Assembly: GCA_965222345.1 (NCBI GenBank)
Contig: CBDCTS010000004.1
Coordinates: 62,001 to 126,000, forward strand
Source of the DNA: JADFGZ01 sp965222345
Lineage (GTDB): Bacteria > Acidobacteriota > Terriglobia > 2-12-FULL-54-10
Reading direction: 5' to 3'
Length of the DNA stretch: 64,000 nucleotides
The notes beneath the pieces are model-generated. The model searched no databases. It saw only the letters and a list, made by a program, of their open reading frames with translations, and was not told the origin of the DNA. Positions 9,063-18,290 of the stretch are shown in pieces; within the stretch, counting starts at the first letter, position 1; each line of letters begins with the position of its first letter. A program made the translations under genes and the position numbers.

Positions 9063-10720
9063 CCCGCATTTCCCGTTTGAAATCGTAGAAGCAACCCTCG
9101 ACTAACCTCCAACATCAATATTGATGCGGGTTCCAGCATCAACATTGCATTCCGGAGGTGTATACCTAATGGGTGAGAGCCAAAAACAGGCATTTCAACT
9201 GTCATTCAACCGGTTTTTGCGGGTTGCCTTTCAAGGATCGCGAGTGACATCCAACGGTGGGCTGATTCTGGTGCGAGAGCTGGACGAGCGATTGGGATTC
9301 GATGAACTCGTCGAACAGCACTTGACCGACTCTCGGGCAAACAATGCGCGGTTGTCTTTTGCGGACCTACTTCGACAGTCGGTCTACAGCCGTCTGGCTG
9401 GATACGAGGATGTGAACGATGCCGAGCGGCTATCTCAGGACCCGGCGTTGCGGCTGATCGGTTCGGAGAAGATTTGGGATCGAGGGGCGGCTCTGACTTC
9501 TCGGTTGCAGACCTTCGAGACGGAGATGCTGGCTGAGGAAGGGAACTTCGCAGGGCTGGCACGGGTGAACCGGGAACTGATCGGCAGAGCAGAAGCAATC
9601 CATTCGCACTACCGAACTGTGCTGGACATGGATTCGACCGAGATTCCGGTCTACGGGGAGCAGGAGAATAGCGCCTACAACGGGCACTTCGAGTCCACCT
9701 GCTATCACCCCCTGCTGTTATTCAATCGAGACGGCGACTGTCTGGCTGCCAAATTGCGACCGGGCAACGTCCACAGCGCCGAGGAATGGGAAGAACTTCT
9801 CCTGCCGGAGATCGAGCGGCAGCAGAAGCGGGGCAAGGAGGTGGTATTTCGTGCCGACGCGGCCTTTGCGAAGCCGGAGATTTACGAGGCGTTGGAGAAG
9901 CGGGGTGTGAAGTATGCCATCCGCATCCCTTCCAACGAGAACCTCCAGCGGGACATCGAGGAGTTGCTGAAACGTCCGGTAGGAAGGCCGGGCCAGAAGC
10001 CGTTGGTGGAGTACAAGGGGTTTCTGTACCAAGCCGAGAGTTGGAAGACGGCCCGACGGGTGGTAGCCAAGGTAGAACATCATCCGGGGGAGTTGTTCCC
10101 GCGAGTGGGGTTCATTGTGACGAACCTGACGCTTCCGAGTCGAGCGGTGGTGCGGTTCTATAATAAGCGAGGGACAGCAGAGCAGTGGATTAAGGAAGGC
10201 AAGCAGGCGGTGAAGATGACGCGGCTCAGTTGCCATCGGTTCCGGTCCAACGAGGTACGGCTGTGGCTGACCATCATTGCCTATAATCTGGGAAATCTGT
10301 GGCGGCGACTGGTGCTGCCACAGAGAATCGGGAACTGGTCCTTGACGAGCTTGCAGCAGCGGTTGGTGAAAACCGGAGGACGCCTGATTAAGCATGCCCG
10401 CTACTATTGGCTATTGCTGGCAGAGAGCCATCTGACTCGGCGGCTGTTTGCCAGCATGCTGGGGCGGATAAATGGGCTGTCGCTTCCGTCGGGATAGCCT
10501 AGCCTGCGGCACCCAATAAAATGATTCCGATATCCCCCGGGAATGGAGGGGTGTCTGAAAAAGCTGGTTCTGGAAGCCGAGGCGATGGGTTTTTGGGGAC
10601 TCGGAAAGAGCGGCTGGAAGCCGCTGGCAGTATCTCGGAGAAAATATTGGGCTGGAAGTGCTCAGTTGAAGGCCAACGGGTTTATACTCACGAGTCGGAG
10701 GGCCAAAAAACTAATTCCGG
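9063..10720 (+). mobile_element. IS1380-family element, copy 2 (right arm of composite transposon)
   Basis: Full 1658-bp element, from CCCGCATTTCCCG at 9063 to CTAATTCCGG at 10720. The left flank is CTTGA and the right flank CTTGG, so it does not have its own perfect target duplication. The right flank instead matches the left flank of the divergent copy at 5851. Confidence 0.93.
9169..10497 (+). CDS. IS1380-family transposase (copy 2)
   Basis: Identical to the copy 1 transposase; ATG at 9169 with GGAGGTG at 9154-9160. The intact frame and catalytic motifs make this a plausible source of transposase for the composite unit and for the other copies. Confidence 0.95.
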   Translation: MGESQKQAFQLSFNRFLRVAFQGSRVTSNGGLILVRELDERLGFDELVEQHLTDSRANNARLSFADLLRQSVYSRLAGYEDVNDAERLSQDPALRLIGSEKIWDRGAALTSRLQTFETEMLAEEGNFAGLARVNRELIGRAEAIHSHYRTVLDMDSTEIPVYGEQENSAYNGHFESTCYHPLLLFNRDGDCLAAKLRPGNVHSAEEWEELLLPEIERQQKRGKEVVFRADAAFAKPEIYEALEKRGVKYAIRIPSNENLQRDIEELLKRPVGRPGQKPLVEYKGFLYQAESWKTARRVVAKVEHHPGELFPRVGFIVTNLTLPSRAVVRFYNKRGTAEQWIKEGKQAVKMTRLSCHRFRSNEVRLWLTIIAYNLGNLWRRLVLPQRIGNWSLTSLQQRLVKTGGRLIKHARYYWLLLAESHLTRRLFASMLGRINGLSLPSG

Positions 10721-10725
10721 CTTGG

Positions 10726-10931
10726 ATAAATATGAAGGGTTTTTCCCGTTGCATCCGGAAAGAAGTTCGTTTGTTCGCGCTGTAACGTCTGTGGTCATGG
10801 ATGACGGACGGGAAAAAGAAGCCTGGGTTTACTTCTATAACGGACCGGTGGATGAGAGTAAACTGATTGCGGGCGGAGACTATCGGAGCAAATCAAAACA
10901 GCGGTTCGCGGGCACGCGCCGCGTTGGCTGA
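10726..10931 (+). pseudogene. Gamma-glutamylcyclotransferase-like protein, 3' part
   Basis: Encodes KYEGFFPLHPERSSFVR and then REKEAWVYFYNGPVDES, the second half of the GGCT-like fold (the aspartate of LDKYEG is rebuilt across the junction with 5855). It ends at TGA 10929-10931. It continues in frame from the 5' part at 5855 after removal of the composite transposon and one CTTGG. Confidence 0.9.
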
Positions 10932-10957
10932 GGCGGGATCACACAGGAGTGGATGCA

Positions 10958-12040
10958 ATGACATTGGTGCTGAACAACGAGGAAGTCGAACGACTGCTGC
11001 CCATCGAGGTGGCCATGGATGTGCAAGAACCGGCCTATCGCGACTTGGTCTCGGGCGAGGCGATCTCGCCCGTCCGGCGTGACATGCTCATCCCGTTGCC
11101 CGGTGCGGAGAAGAGCGTCTATGAGTTCAAGTCCATGCCGTCCGTTTACCCCAGGAAGAAGGTGGCCGTGTGGCGGGTCAACTCCGATTTTCTCACCTGG
11201 CACAACCGGGCCGGAACCGTGCGCCGGGAGAAAGTACCCAGGGCGCCGGGGAATCGCCACGTGGGGCTGGTCTTGCTCTTCAGCATGGAGACCGGCGAGC
11301 TGATCTCGGTCTTCCCCGACGGGGTGATCCAGCGCTTGCGCGTGGGAGCGGCCAACGGCATCGCCGCCAAGCGGCTGGCTAGAGAGGATGCCTCCACGAT
11401 CGGCCTGCTCGGCTCCGGTTGGCAGGCCGGGGCGCAGTTGCTGGCCCTCTGCGCGGCGCGACCCATTCAGCGCGTCCGGGTTTACAGTCCCAACGAAGAG
11501 CATCGCCAAAAATTCGCCCAGGAGTGGTCCCAGCGGCTGCGGCTGCCGGTCGAGCCGGTTGCCTCGGGCCGCGAGGCCGTGCAGGGGGCGGAGATCGCCG
11601 TCTGCGCCACCAACTCCGCCCAGCCGGTGTTTAAGCAGGAGTGGATGGAGCCGGGAATGTTTCTTACCTCGATCCGTGCCTTTGAGCTGGATCGGGGGAC
11701 GCTCCAGGGCGTCGATATCCTGGTGATTCACAGCCGGGAGTCTGAGCCGCTCAGCTACGTCAGCAGGGGAGAACGTAGCGCCGTGCCGGAGCTTGCCGGC
11801 GGCGGAGCCAAAGCAAAAGGCGGCGTCGTGGAGTGGGGTGAGCTGCCGAATCTGGGAGAGCTGCTGGTCGGCAAGGTAGCCGCGCGCAGCAACCCCCGGC
11901 AGGTCACCTGTTTTGTCAACAACATTGGACTGAGTTTGCAGTTTGCTGCCTGCGGAATGGCCGTCTATGAGCGTGCCCGGGAGCAGGGCGTAGGAAGGGA
12001 AGTGCCGGGCGAGTGGTTCACGGAGAAAGAGCATCCGTAA
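10958..12040 (+). CDS. Ornithine cyclodeaminase/mu-crystallin family protein
   Basis: 360 residues. The ATG at 10958 is preferred over a GTG at 10949 because AGGAG (10944-10948) then has normal spacing. The family signature is visible: an N-terminal substrate domain with FKSMPSVYP, then a Rossmann domain with IGLLGSGWQAGAQLLAL, and later EIAVCATNSAQPVF. Members use NAD(P) to convert ornithine to proline, or act as ketimine/imino-acid reductases or dehydrogenases. The substrate cannot be told from sequence. The downstream acyl-CoA synthetase is on the same strand 212 bp away; a shared pathway is possible but not shown. Confidence 0.85.
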   Translation: MTLVLNNEEVERLLPIEVAMDVQEPAYRDLVSGEAISPVRRDMLIPLPGAEKSVYEFKSMPSVYPRKKVAVWRVNSDFLTWHNRAGTVRREKVPRAPGNRHVGLVLLFSMETGELISVFPDGVIQRLRVGAANGIAAKRLAREDASTIGLLGSGWQAGAQLLALCAARPIQRVRVYSPNEEHRQKFAQEWSQRLRLPVEPVASGREAVQGAEIAVCATNSAQPVFKQEWMEPGMFLTSIRAFELDRGTLQGVDILVIHSRESEPLSYVSRGERSAVPELAGGGAKAKGGVVEWGELPNLGELLVGKVAARSNPRQVTCFVNNIGLSLQFAACGMAVYERAREQGVGREVPGEWFTEKEHP

Positions 12041-12252
12041 CCGCCGAAAGACCCGCAACAAGTAGCGACAGGCATCCTGCCTGTTGGCGATCGAATGGCG
12101 GCTTCGGTGGCTTTCGCGCGCTCGGAAGTTCTCCCTGGCTTTCCCTTTTCCTCCTGGCGGTTCGGATGAAACTTCCCGCCAAGCCTCTTCCGGGGGTGCC
12201 CCGATACGCGACGCCGCAGGAGCGATACCTGAATGAGCGATAAGGTAAACGG

Positions 12253-13932
12253 ATGAGCAATAAGATGAGCAATAAGACGTTGCGCGGTGCATGGCGCAGT
12301 GCATGGATGGACGAGCGGCTCAACCAACAGATGCCCATCTCCATCAGCAAGCTGACCCCGCTCACTTTCCTGGAACGCAGCGCGGTGGTCTTTGCAGACA
12401 AGACAGCGGTGCGTTACGGAGACCGGCAATGGAGCTACGCGGAATTACGCCGCCGGGCTCACCGCCTGGCGGGGGCGCTCCGCAACGCCGGCGTCCAGCC
12501 GGGAGACCGTGTCGCGTGTCTGCTGCCCAATACGCCGCCGTTGCTCGAAGCCCACTTTGGGGTGCCGCTGGCGGGAGCCGTTTTGGTGGCCGTCAACACC
12601 CGCCTGAAAGGGGCCGAAATTGCTTATATTCTGGATCACTCCGAAGCCAAAATCTTGATTGTGGATTCGGAACTGGCCTCTGTGATCTCTCCCTTCGCGG
12701 CTCAGCTAGGCTCGACCAAGAAATTTGTGATTGTCCGGGATACCCAGCCGGAATCTCTTCTCCAGGGGGAAGACTACGAGGATTTCCTGAGCCGGGGCAG
12801 GGAAGAGTTTGAGGACTTTCGGCTGCATGAGGAGAACGATGTCATCTCCGTGAACTATACCAGCGGCACCACCGGCCGGCCCAAGGGAGTCATGTACACG
12901 CATCGCGGAGCCTACCTGAATGCCCTGGGAGTCAGCGAGATGCTGGAGATTCAGGACAGCAGCAACTATCTCTGGATTGTCCCCATGTTCCACTGCAATG
13001 GATGGTGTTTTACCTGGGGCGCCACCGCTATGGGAGCAACCCACGTTTGCTTGCGCAAGCCGGAGCCCGAGAAGATGCTTCAGGCCATTGGCAAGCATCG
13101 CGTGACGAACTTTTGCTGCGCGCCGACCATCCTGAGTTCGCTGCTGCACCATCCGGCATCGGAGAATTTTCGGCTGCAGAATCCTCTGCGAGTGGCCCTG
13201 GGCGGGGCTCCCCCCTCGCCGGCTTTGATCCGCGAAGCAGGGAAGTTTGGAATCGACGTCCTGCATCTCTATGGTCTCACCGAGACCTACGGTCCCTTCA
13301 CGTTCTGTGAATGGCGCCAGGAGTGGGATGAAAAGGAACTGGCGGACCGGGCGCGAATGAAATCGCTGCAAGGCGTGCCCCATGTCCTCGCGGGAACCAG
13401 CATGAGGGTGGTGGACGAACAGATGCAGGATGTGCCGGCGGACGGGCAGGTGCTGGGTGAGGTTGTCATGCGCGGGAACATCCTCATGAAGGGCTATTTC
13501 AAGGACCCTGGGGCCACCGAGACCGCCTTTCGCGGCGGGTGGTTCCACAGCGGCGACCTGGCCGTGATGCATCCCTCCGGCTACATTGAGATACGGGACC
13601 GCAAGAAGGACGTCATTATCAGCGGCGGAGAGAACATCTCCACGCAGGAGGTCGAGAAGACGGTCTGCGAGCATCCCGACGTGCTGGAAGCGGCCGTGGT
13701 GGCGGTTCCCGATGAGAAGTGGGGAGAGGTCCCCAAGGCCTTTGTCACCCTCAAGCCCAAGCGCCAGGCGAGCGCCAAGGACATTGTTGATTTCTGTCGG
13801 CAGCGGCTGGCCCACTTCAAGTGTCCCAAGGATGTCGTCTTTGGGCCGTTACCAAAAACCTCCACCGGCAAGATCAAGAAGTTTGAAATCCGGGAAAAAG
13901 AATGGGCGGGCTACGAAAAGCGGGTGCATTGA
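12253..13932 (+). CDS. AMP-dependent acyl-CoA synthetase/ligase
   Basis: 559 residues, ANL superfamily. The ATP-binding loop YTSGTTGRPKG is near residue 205, YGLTETYGP near 340, the hinge region SGDLAVMHPSGYIEIRDRKK near 435 and the C-terminal lysine motif PKTSTGKIKK near 537, all intact. These enzymes adenylate a carboxylic acid and transfer it to CoA; sequence style fits medium- or long-chain fatty acids. The start lies in a small repeat: ATGAGCAATAAG occurs twice in tandem (MSNKMSNK), with a degenerate third copy upstream at about 12231, so the exact start is uncertain. The weak ribosome-binding site does not decide it. Confidence 0.88.
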   Translation: MSNKMSNKTLRGAWRSAWMDERLNQQMPISISKLTPLTFLERSAVVFADKTAVRYGDRQWSYAELRRRAHRLAGALRNAGVQPGDRVACLLPNTPPLLEAHFGVPLAGAVLVAVNTRLKGAEIAYILDHSEAKILIVDSELASVISPFAAQLGSTKKFVIVRDTQPESLLQGEDYEDFLSRGREEFEDFRLHEENDVISVNYTSGTTGRPKGVMYTHRGAYLNALGVSEMLEIQDSSNYLWIVPMFHCNGWCFTWGATAMGATHVCLRKPEPEKMLQAIGKHRVTNFCCAPTILSSLLHHPASENFRLQNPLRVALGGAPPSPALIREAGKFGIDVLHLYGLTETYGPFTFCEWRQEWDEKELADRARMKSLQGVPHVLAGTSMRVVDEQMQDVPADGQVLGEVVMRGNILMKGYFKDPGATETAFRGGWFHSGDLAVMHPSGYIEIRDRKKDVIISGGENISTQEVEKTVCEHPDVLEAAVVAVPDEKWGEVPKAFVTLKPKRQASAKDIVDFCRQRLAHFKCPKDVVFGPLPKTSTGKIKKFEIREKEWAGYEKRVH

Positions 13933-14032
13933 ACTGTGCGGTCCAAATGCTGGAATCCCGCAAGCAAGAAACCTGTGGAGGCGGGAAGGGAATGGTGATT
14001 TGCCATCCCCTGCCGAATACTAGGAGAAACCA

Positions 14033-14710
14033 ATGCTCTACAAGCTCGAACGTGAGAATCCGGAGAGAAGCGAAAGGGTTGAAATTAGAAACCCGGCACA
14101 TTTTGGTCTCAAAGAAAAGGATATTGAAGATTTCTTAAAATCACGCCTAGCTGAAATTGTTTCAGAAGATCATCTCATGTTGATCGGACAAGAGCGTTCT
14201 CGCCAAGAAGAAGCTGATCTTCTTGCGCTCGACAAAAAGGGAACTCTTTATATATTCGAATTGAAGAGATGGGAATCTAACTCAGAGAACATTCTTCAGG
14301 TAATGAGATACGGGCAGATTTTCGGTAGGTATTCCTATGGTGAATTGGGGGATTTAGCAAAAAGACAGCAAAAACTCGAAGGATCTCTAAAGGAAAAACA
14401 CAAAGAGTATTTTGTACTTGAAAAGGTTCTGGAAGAATCGCAATTCAATCAGGATCAAGTATTTGTGCTGGTCACAAACGGTATAGATGCTGATACCATT
14501 TCAGCAGTTGATTTCTGGTCCAGGAAATGCATTCGAATTGAATGTTGTCCCTATCGGATATATGATATAGGTGGCACACCGTATATTCAGTTTGATACCT
14601 TCAACCCTGACGGTAAGGTAATCCCTGAAGAAAATACCCAGTACTTTGTTGTCAATACCAATAAGACGTATATGGAAAATGCTTGGATGGATATGCTTGG
14701 CAACCTTAAG
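14033..14710 (+). pseudogene. DUF91/NucS-like PD-(D/E)XK nuclease, 5' part, interrupted
   Basis: ATG after AGGAG (14021-14025). The segment EADLLALDKKGTLYIFELKR has the D...ExK core of restriction-like nucleases of the DUF91/endonuclease NucS type. The gene is AT-richer than its neighbours, suggesting horizontal origin. It is cut at 14710 by IS1380 copy 3 with duplication TTAAG (14706-14710 and 16369-16373). The 3' part continues in frame at 16374; the restored protein has 346 residues. The nuclease core is complete in the 5' part, which would end in ten IS-encoded residues, so partial activity cannot be excluded. Confidence 0.88.
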
Positions 14711-16368
14711 CCGGAATTAGTTTTTTGGCCCTCCGACTCGTGAGTATAAACCCGTTGGCCTTCAACTGAGCACTTCCAGCCCAATATTTTCTCCGAGATA
14801 CTGCCAGCGGCTTCCAGCCGCTCTTTCCGAGTCCCCAAAAACCCATCGCCTCGGCTTCCAGAACCAGCTTTTTCAGACACCCCTCCATTCCCGGGGGATA
14901 TCGGAATCATTTTATTGGGTGCCGCAGGCTAGGCTATCCCGACGGAAGCGACAGCCCATTTATCCGCCCCAGCATGCTGGCAAACAGCCGCCGAGTCAGA
15001 TGGCTCTCTGCCAGCAATAGCCAATAGTAGCGGGCATGCTTAATCAGGCGTCCTCCGGTTTTCACCAACCGCTGCTGCAAGCTCGTCAAGGACCAGTTCC
15101 CGATTCTCTGTGGCAGCACCAGTCGCCGCCACAGATTTCCCAGATTATAGGCAATGATGGTCAGCCACAGCCGTACCTCGTTGGACCGGAACCGATGGCA
15201 ACTGAGCCGCGTCATCTTCACCGCCTGCTTGCCTTCCTTAATCCACTGCTCTGCTGTCCCTCGCTTATTATAGAACCGCACCACCGCTCGACTCGGAAGC
15301 GTCAGGTTCGTCACAATGAACCCCACTCGCGGGAACAACTCCCCCGGATGATGTTCTACCTTGGCTACCACCCGTCGGGCCGTCTTCCAACTCTCGGCTT
15401 GGTACAGAAACCCCTTGTACTCCACCAACGGCTTCTGGCCCGGCCTTCCTACCGGACGTTTCAGCAACTCCTCGATGTCCCGCTGGAGGTTCTCGTTGGA
15501 AGGGATGCGGATGGCATACTTCACACCCCGCTTCTCCAACGCCTCGTAAATCTCCGGCTTCGCAAAGGCCGCGTCGGCACGAAATACCACCTCCTTGCCC
15601 CGCTTCTGCTGCCGCTCGATCTCCGGCAGGAGAAGTTCTTCCCATTCCTCGGCGCTGTGGACGTTGCCCGGTCGCAATTTGGCAGCCAGACAGTCGCCGT
15701 CTCGATTGAATAACAGCAGGGGGTGATAGCAGGTGGACTCGAAGTGCCCGTTGTAGGCGCTATTCTCCTGCTCCCCGTAGACCGGAATCTCGGTCGAATC
15801 CATGTCCAGCACAGTTCGGTAGTGCGAATGGATTGCTTCTGCTCTGCCGATCAGTTCCCGGTTCACCCGTGCCAGCCCTGCGAAGTTCCCTTCCTCAGCC
15901 AGCATCTCCGTCTCGAAGGTCTGCAACCGAGAAGTCAGAGCCGCCCCTCGATCCCAAATCTTCTCCGAACCGATCAGCCGCAACGCCGGGTCCTGAGATA
16001 GCCGCTCGGCATCGTTCACATCCTCGTATCCAGCCAGACGGCTGTAGACCGACTGTCGAAGTAGGTCCGCAAAAGACAACCGCGCATTGTTTGCCCGAGA
16101 GTCGGTCAAGTGCTGTTCGACGAGTTCATCGAATCCCAATCGCTCGTCCAGCTCTCGCACCAGAATCAGCCCACCGTTGGATGTCACTCGCGATCCTTGA
16201 AAGGCAACCCGCAAAAACCGGTTGAATGACAGTTGAAATGCCTGTTTTTGGCTCTCACCCATTAGGTATACACCTCCGGAATGCAATGTTGATGCTGGAA
16301 CCCGCATCAATATTGATGTTGGAGGTTAGTCGAGGGTTGCTTCTACGATTTCAAACGGGAAATGCGGG
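14711..16368 (-). mobile_element. IS1380-family element, copy 3 (1658 bp)
   Basis: Same sequence and orientation as copy 1, flanked by a perfect 5-bp duplication TTAAG. Together with TTGAG at copy 1, this shows a preference for similar short targets. Confidence 0.95.
14934..16262 (-). CDS. IS1380-family transposase (copy 3)
   Basis: 442 residues, identical in protein sequence to copies 1, 2 and 4, with intact catalytic-type motifs and the same GGAGGTG ribosome-binding site and palindromic leader. Confidence 0.95.
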   Translation of the reverse strand: MGESQKQAFQLSFNRFLRVAFQGSRVTSNGGLILVRELDERLGFDELVEQHLTDSRANNARLSFADLLRQSVYSRLAGYEDVNDAERLSQDPALRLIGSEKIWDRGAALTSRLQTFETEMLAEEGNFAGLARVNRELIGRAEAIHSHYRTVLDMDSTEIPVYGEQENSAYNGHFESTCYHPLLLFNRDGDCLAAKLRPGNVHSAEEWEELLLPEIERQQKRGKEVVFRADAAFAKPEIYEALEKRGVKYAIRIPSNENLQRDIEELLKRPVGRPGQKPLVEYKGFLYQAESWKTARRVVAKVEHHPGELFPRVGFIVTNLTLPSRAVVRFYNKRGTAEQWIKEGKQAVKMTRLSCHRFRSNEVRLWLTIIAYNLGNLWRRLVLPQRIGNWSLTSLQQRLVKTGGRLIKHARYYWLLLAESHLTRRLFASMLGRINGLSLPSG

Positions 16369-16373
16369 TTAAG

Positions 16374-16736
16374 ATAGGTAAAGCTTCGGCTTATTACGAC
16401 CGCAAACATTCTATTTGTATACCGCAAGGTTCAGTTGTGTATCTTTACCACACACAGACTGGCGTCATTGCCAAAGGTATTACAACTGCGACACATAAAA
16501 AAACAAACTATGACGGTGATGAAGATGCGGAATTCTACGTTCCGTTAGATTATGACTGGGCCTTGGAAGAAAAAGAATGGGCTAGGAAAGCACCAGCTGC
16601 ATGGGAGATTAACAAAAAATTGAATACCAGCCACCGATTTAGACAAACGGTGTTTATGATCACCAAGAGCATGGCCGAAGCAATCGACTCCATTGCTACA
16701 GAGAAAAGAGAGAAGAAGATACCCTCAGCTGGATAG
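16374..16736 (+). pseudogene. DUF91/NucS-like nuclease, 3' part
   Basis: Continuation IGKASAYYDRK... to a TAG stop. This C-terminal region includes CIPQGSVVYLYHTQTGVIAKG, which looks like a small beta-rich module appended to the nuclease. I cannot name it; a substrate-recognition role is a guess. An ATG within the IS end (16362) could express it alone. Confidence 0.8.
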
Positions 16737-16819
16737 GTAACTTGGGATGTAGCCACCACCGTGTGTCGGCCCTGGCTATTGCACGTCATTAGGTGCCTCG
16801 AAATTTTTCCCGCTACGCT

Positions 16820-16969
16820 TCACCCCTTCAGCACGCCCATCGGCGCCAGGCGGGCGGCTTTGCGGGCGAGGCCGGCTTGGTGGACGACCTCGACTACCTC
16901 ATCCACGTCCTTATAGGCTTCGGGAATTTCCTCCAGAATTCCATTGCGGCTCTGACCAGACCGATATTT
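16820..16969 (-). pseudogene. rtcB: RtcB RNA ligase, C-terminal fragment
   Basis: Translates as EEIPEAYKDVDEVVEVVHQ, then AGLARKAARLAPMGVLKG and a stop, matching the well-conserved C-terminus of the tRNA-splicing/RNA-repair ligase RtcB. Only about 48 residues remain; the metal and GMP-histidine sites are gone. The 5' side is cut by the IS3-family element starting at 16970, and no upstream part is found on the far side of that element. Confidence 0.8.
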
Positions 16970-16991
16970 TGTACCAGTGCCAGTGAGAGAG

Positions 16992-17867
16992 TTATATCAC
17001 AGTCCGGGGCTGTGAAACTGGTTTTAAAACTAAGACAGGGTTATAGGCCCCCGGCGCCGGGGGCCTATAACCGAGTGCCGAGTGCGGCCTCACCGTGTTG
17101 TATTCCTTCCTCCATCCCTGGATCACAATCTGGGCCTCTTTCAACGAGTAGAAAATCTCTCCATTCAGGCACTCATCTCGTAACTTCCCGTTAAAACTTT
17201 CGCAAAATCCGTTCTCCCAGGGACTGCCCGGTTCGATATATAGCGTCCTCGTCCCCACCTTTGCCAGCCACTGGCGCAGCTGTTTGGCGATAAACTCTGG
17301 CCCGTTATCGGAACGAATGTGTTCCGGAACCCCTCGCCACAACATCACCTCCGACAAGGTCTCAATCACCTGCCGGCTCCCCATCCTCCGCTCTACCGGT
17401 AGCGCCAGACATTCTCGCGTATATTCATCAATCAGCGTCAGTATCCGTACCCTTCTCCCATCCTCGGTTCTGTCGCTGACAAAGTCATAGCTCCATAGGT
17501 GGTTGCGCCGCTCCGGCCTCAGCCGTATACAGGAACCGTCGTTCAGCCACAGCCGTCTTCGCGGCCTTTGTTTTTGCGGCACTTTCAGCCCCTCTCGCCG
17601 CCAGATCCGCTGGACCCGATCCTTACCCACCTGCCAGCCTGCCCTTCGCAGCAGCGCCGTAATCCTCCGGTAGCCATAGCGGCCGTAGTTCGCTGCCAAG
17701 GCAATGATGGCCTGTGTCAGTGCATCCTCGTCCAGCCGATGCATCGGTTCATATCGTTGCGTTCCTCTCCATTGCCCCAGCAGCCGGCAGGCATGCCGCT
17801 CACTCATCCCATATCCTTGCTCGGCACGCTCCACCGCACAACACCGCCGCTCAGGGCTCAGAAGTTT
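16992..17867 (-). CDS. IS3-family OrfB transposase (element A), read by -1 frameshift
   Basis: rve-type integrase core: SYDFVSD (first Asp), RSDNGPEF (second Asp) and ENGFCESFNGKLRDE (Glu). It has no proper start of its own. In the -1 frame relative to OrfA it begins KLLSPERR at the GGGAAAC heptamer, giving an OrfAB fusion as is standard for the family. A stop-free extension of the frame runs through OrfA but is not a separate gene. The ORF is intact to its C-terminus. Confidence 0.88.
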   Translation of the reverse strand, partial: KLLSPERRCCAVERAEQGYGMSERHACRLLGQWRGTQRYEPMHRLDEDALTQAIIALAANYGRYGYRRITALLRRAGWQVGKDRVQRIWRREGLKVPQKQRPRRRLWLNDGSCIRLRPERRNHLWSYDFVSDRTEDGRRVRILTLIDEYTRECLALPVERRMGSRQVIETLSEVMLWRGVPEHIRSDNGPEFIAKQLRQWLAKVGTRTLYIEPGSPWENGFCESFNGKLRDECLNGEIFYSLKEAQIVIQGWRKEYNTVRPHSALGYRPPAPGAYNPVLVLKPVSQPRTVI

Positions 17868-18136
17868 CCCTGGGCCACCTCCCGCAGCACCTGCTTCTCC
17901 AGCGACAACTCTGCCACCACCCGCTTCAGTGGTGCATTCTCCTTCTCCAATTCCTTCAGCCGTTTGGCCTGCTCTAATTTTAGTCCTCCGTACTCCTTCC
18001 GCCACCGATAGAACGTCTGGGTGTGAATTCCTGCTTCCTGGCAGGCTTGGGGCACCGTCTTCCCATTCGCCATCTGCACTTCGATCTGCCGTAGGACCGT
18101 TACGATCTGTTCCGGTTTGTTCTTCTGGATCGACAT
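17858..18136 (-). CDS. IS3-family OrfA (element A)
   Basis: 92 residues with a helix-turn-helix (PQACQEAGIHTQTFYRWRKE) followed by a leucine-zipper-like coiled coil (LKELEKENAPLKRVVAEL), the usual DNA-binding half of IS3-family transposases. It ends ...GNF-stop right after a GGGAAAC slippery heptamer (17864-17870). Confidence 0.9.
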   Translation of the reverse strand: MSIQKNKPEQIVTVLRQIEVQMANGKTVPQACQEAGIHTQTFYRWRKEYGGLKLEQAKRLKELEKENAPLKRVVAELSLEKQVLREVAQGNF

Positions 18137-18185
18137 GACCTGTTTTCCTCCTGGATGAGATTCTCTCTCACTTCAGGTGGTACAA

Positions 18186-18290
18186 AAAACGCCGGTCAGG
18201 TCAGGCCTCCTTCGCTCTCGAGCACCTCTTCGAAATAGAGAAGGTACCGGCCCGAGCGAATGACCCCGGCGCGGAAGCGCTCCTTGATAT
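18186..18290 (-). pseudogene. Lytic transglycosylase-like protein, middle fragment
   Basis: Encodes IKERFRAGVIRSGRYLLYFE... and stops at EGGLT where element A begins. It continues from the N-terminal part at 19554-19948 across IS3 element B copy 1. The expected catalytic SLT domain (a LPHVESSF-like region in relatives) is missing, removed with the sequence beyond element A. Confidence 0.75.

Larger units (their letters stand above)
5856..10720 (+). mobile_element. Composite IS1380-family transposon carrying a CMD-domain lipoprotein gene
   Basis: Two IS1380-family copies in the same orientation bracket about 1.75 kb of cargo. The outermost ends are a left end (CCCGCATTTCC at 5856) and a right end (...CTAATTCCGG at 10720). 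The whole block is flanked by CTTGG at 5851-5855 and 10721-10725, a 5-bp target duplication of the size seen for single copies. Removing the block and one CTTGG exactly restores the GGCT-like frame. The left copy lacks a recognisable right end, and the right copy's own left flank (CTTGA) does not match its right flank, so the unit probably moved as one. ISEcp1, also of this family, is known to mobilise neighbouring DNA using alternative right ends. Confidence 0.88.
16970..18185 (-). mobile_element. IS3-family (IS407-type) element A
   Basis: The outer ends are related inverted repeats beginning TGTACCA, with GTGAGAGAG about 15 bp inside each end. It contains overlapping orfA and orfB on the minus strand. 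The flanks differ (rtcB fragment on one side, transglycosylase fragment on the other) and show no target duplication, so a deletion or recombination has occurred across this element. Confidence 0.8.

Noticed and set aside
10880..12304. 474-residue minus-strand frame across the ornithine cyclodeaminase gene
   Set aside because: Antisense to a clear gene with family motifs; composition is low-complexity (His, Gly, Arg rich).
12706..13815. 369-residue minus-strand frame across the acyl-CoA synthetase
   Set aside because: Shadow of the synthetase; no recognisable domain.
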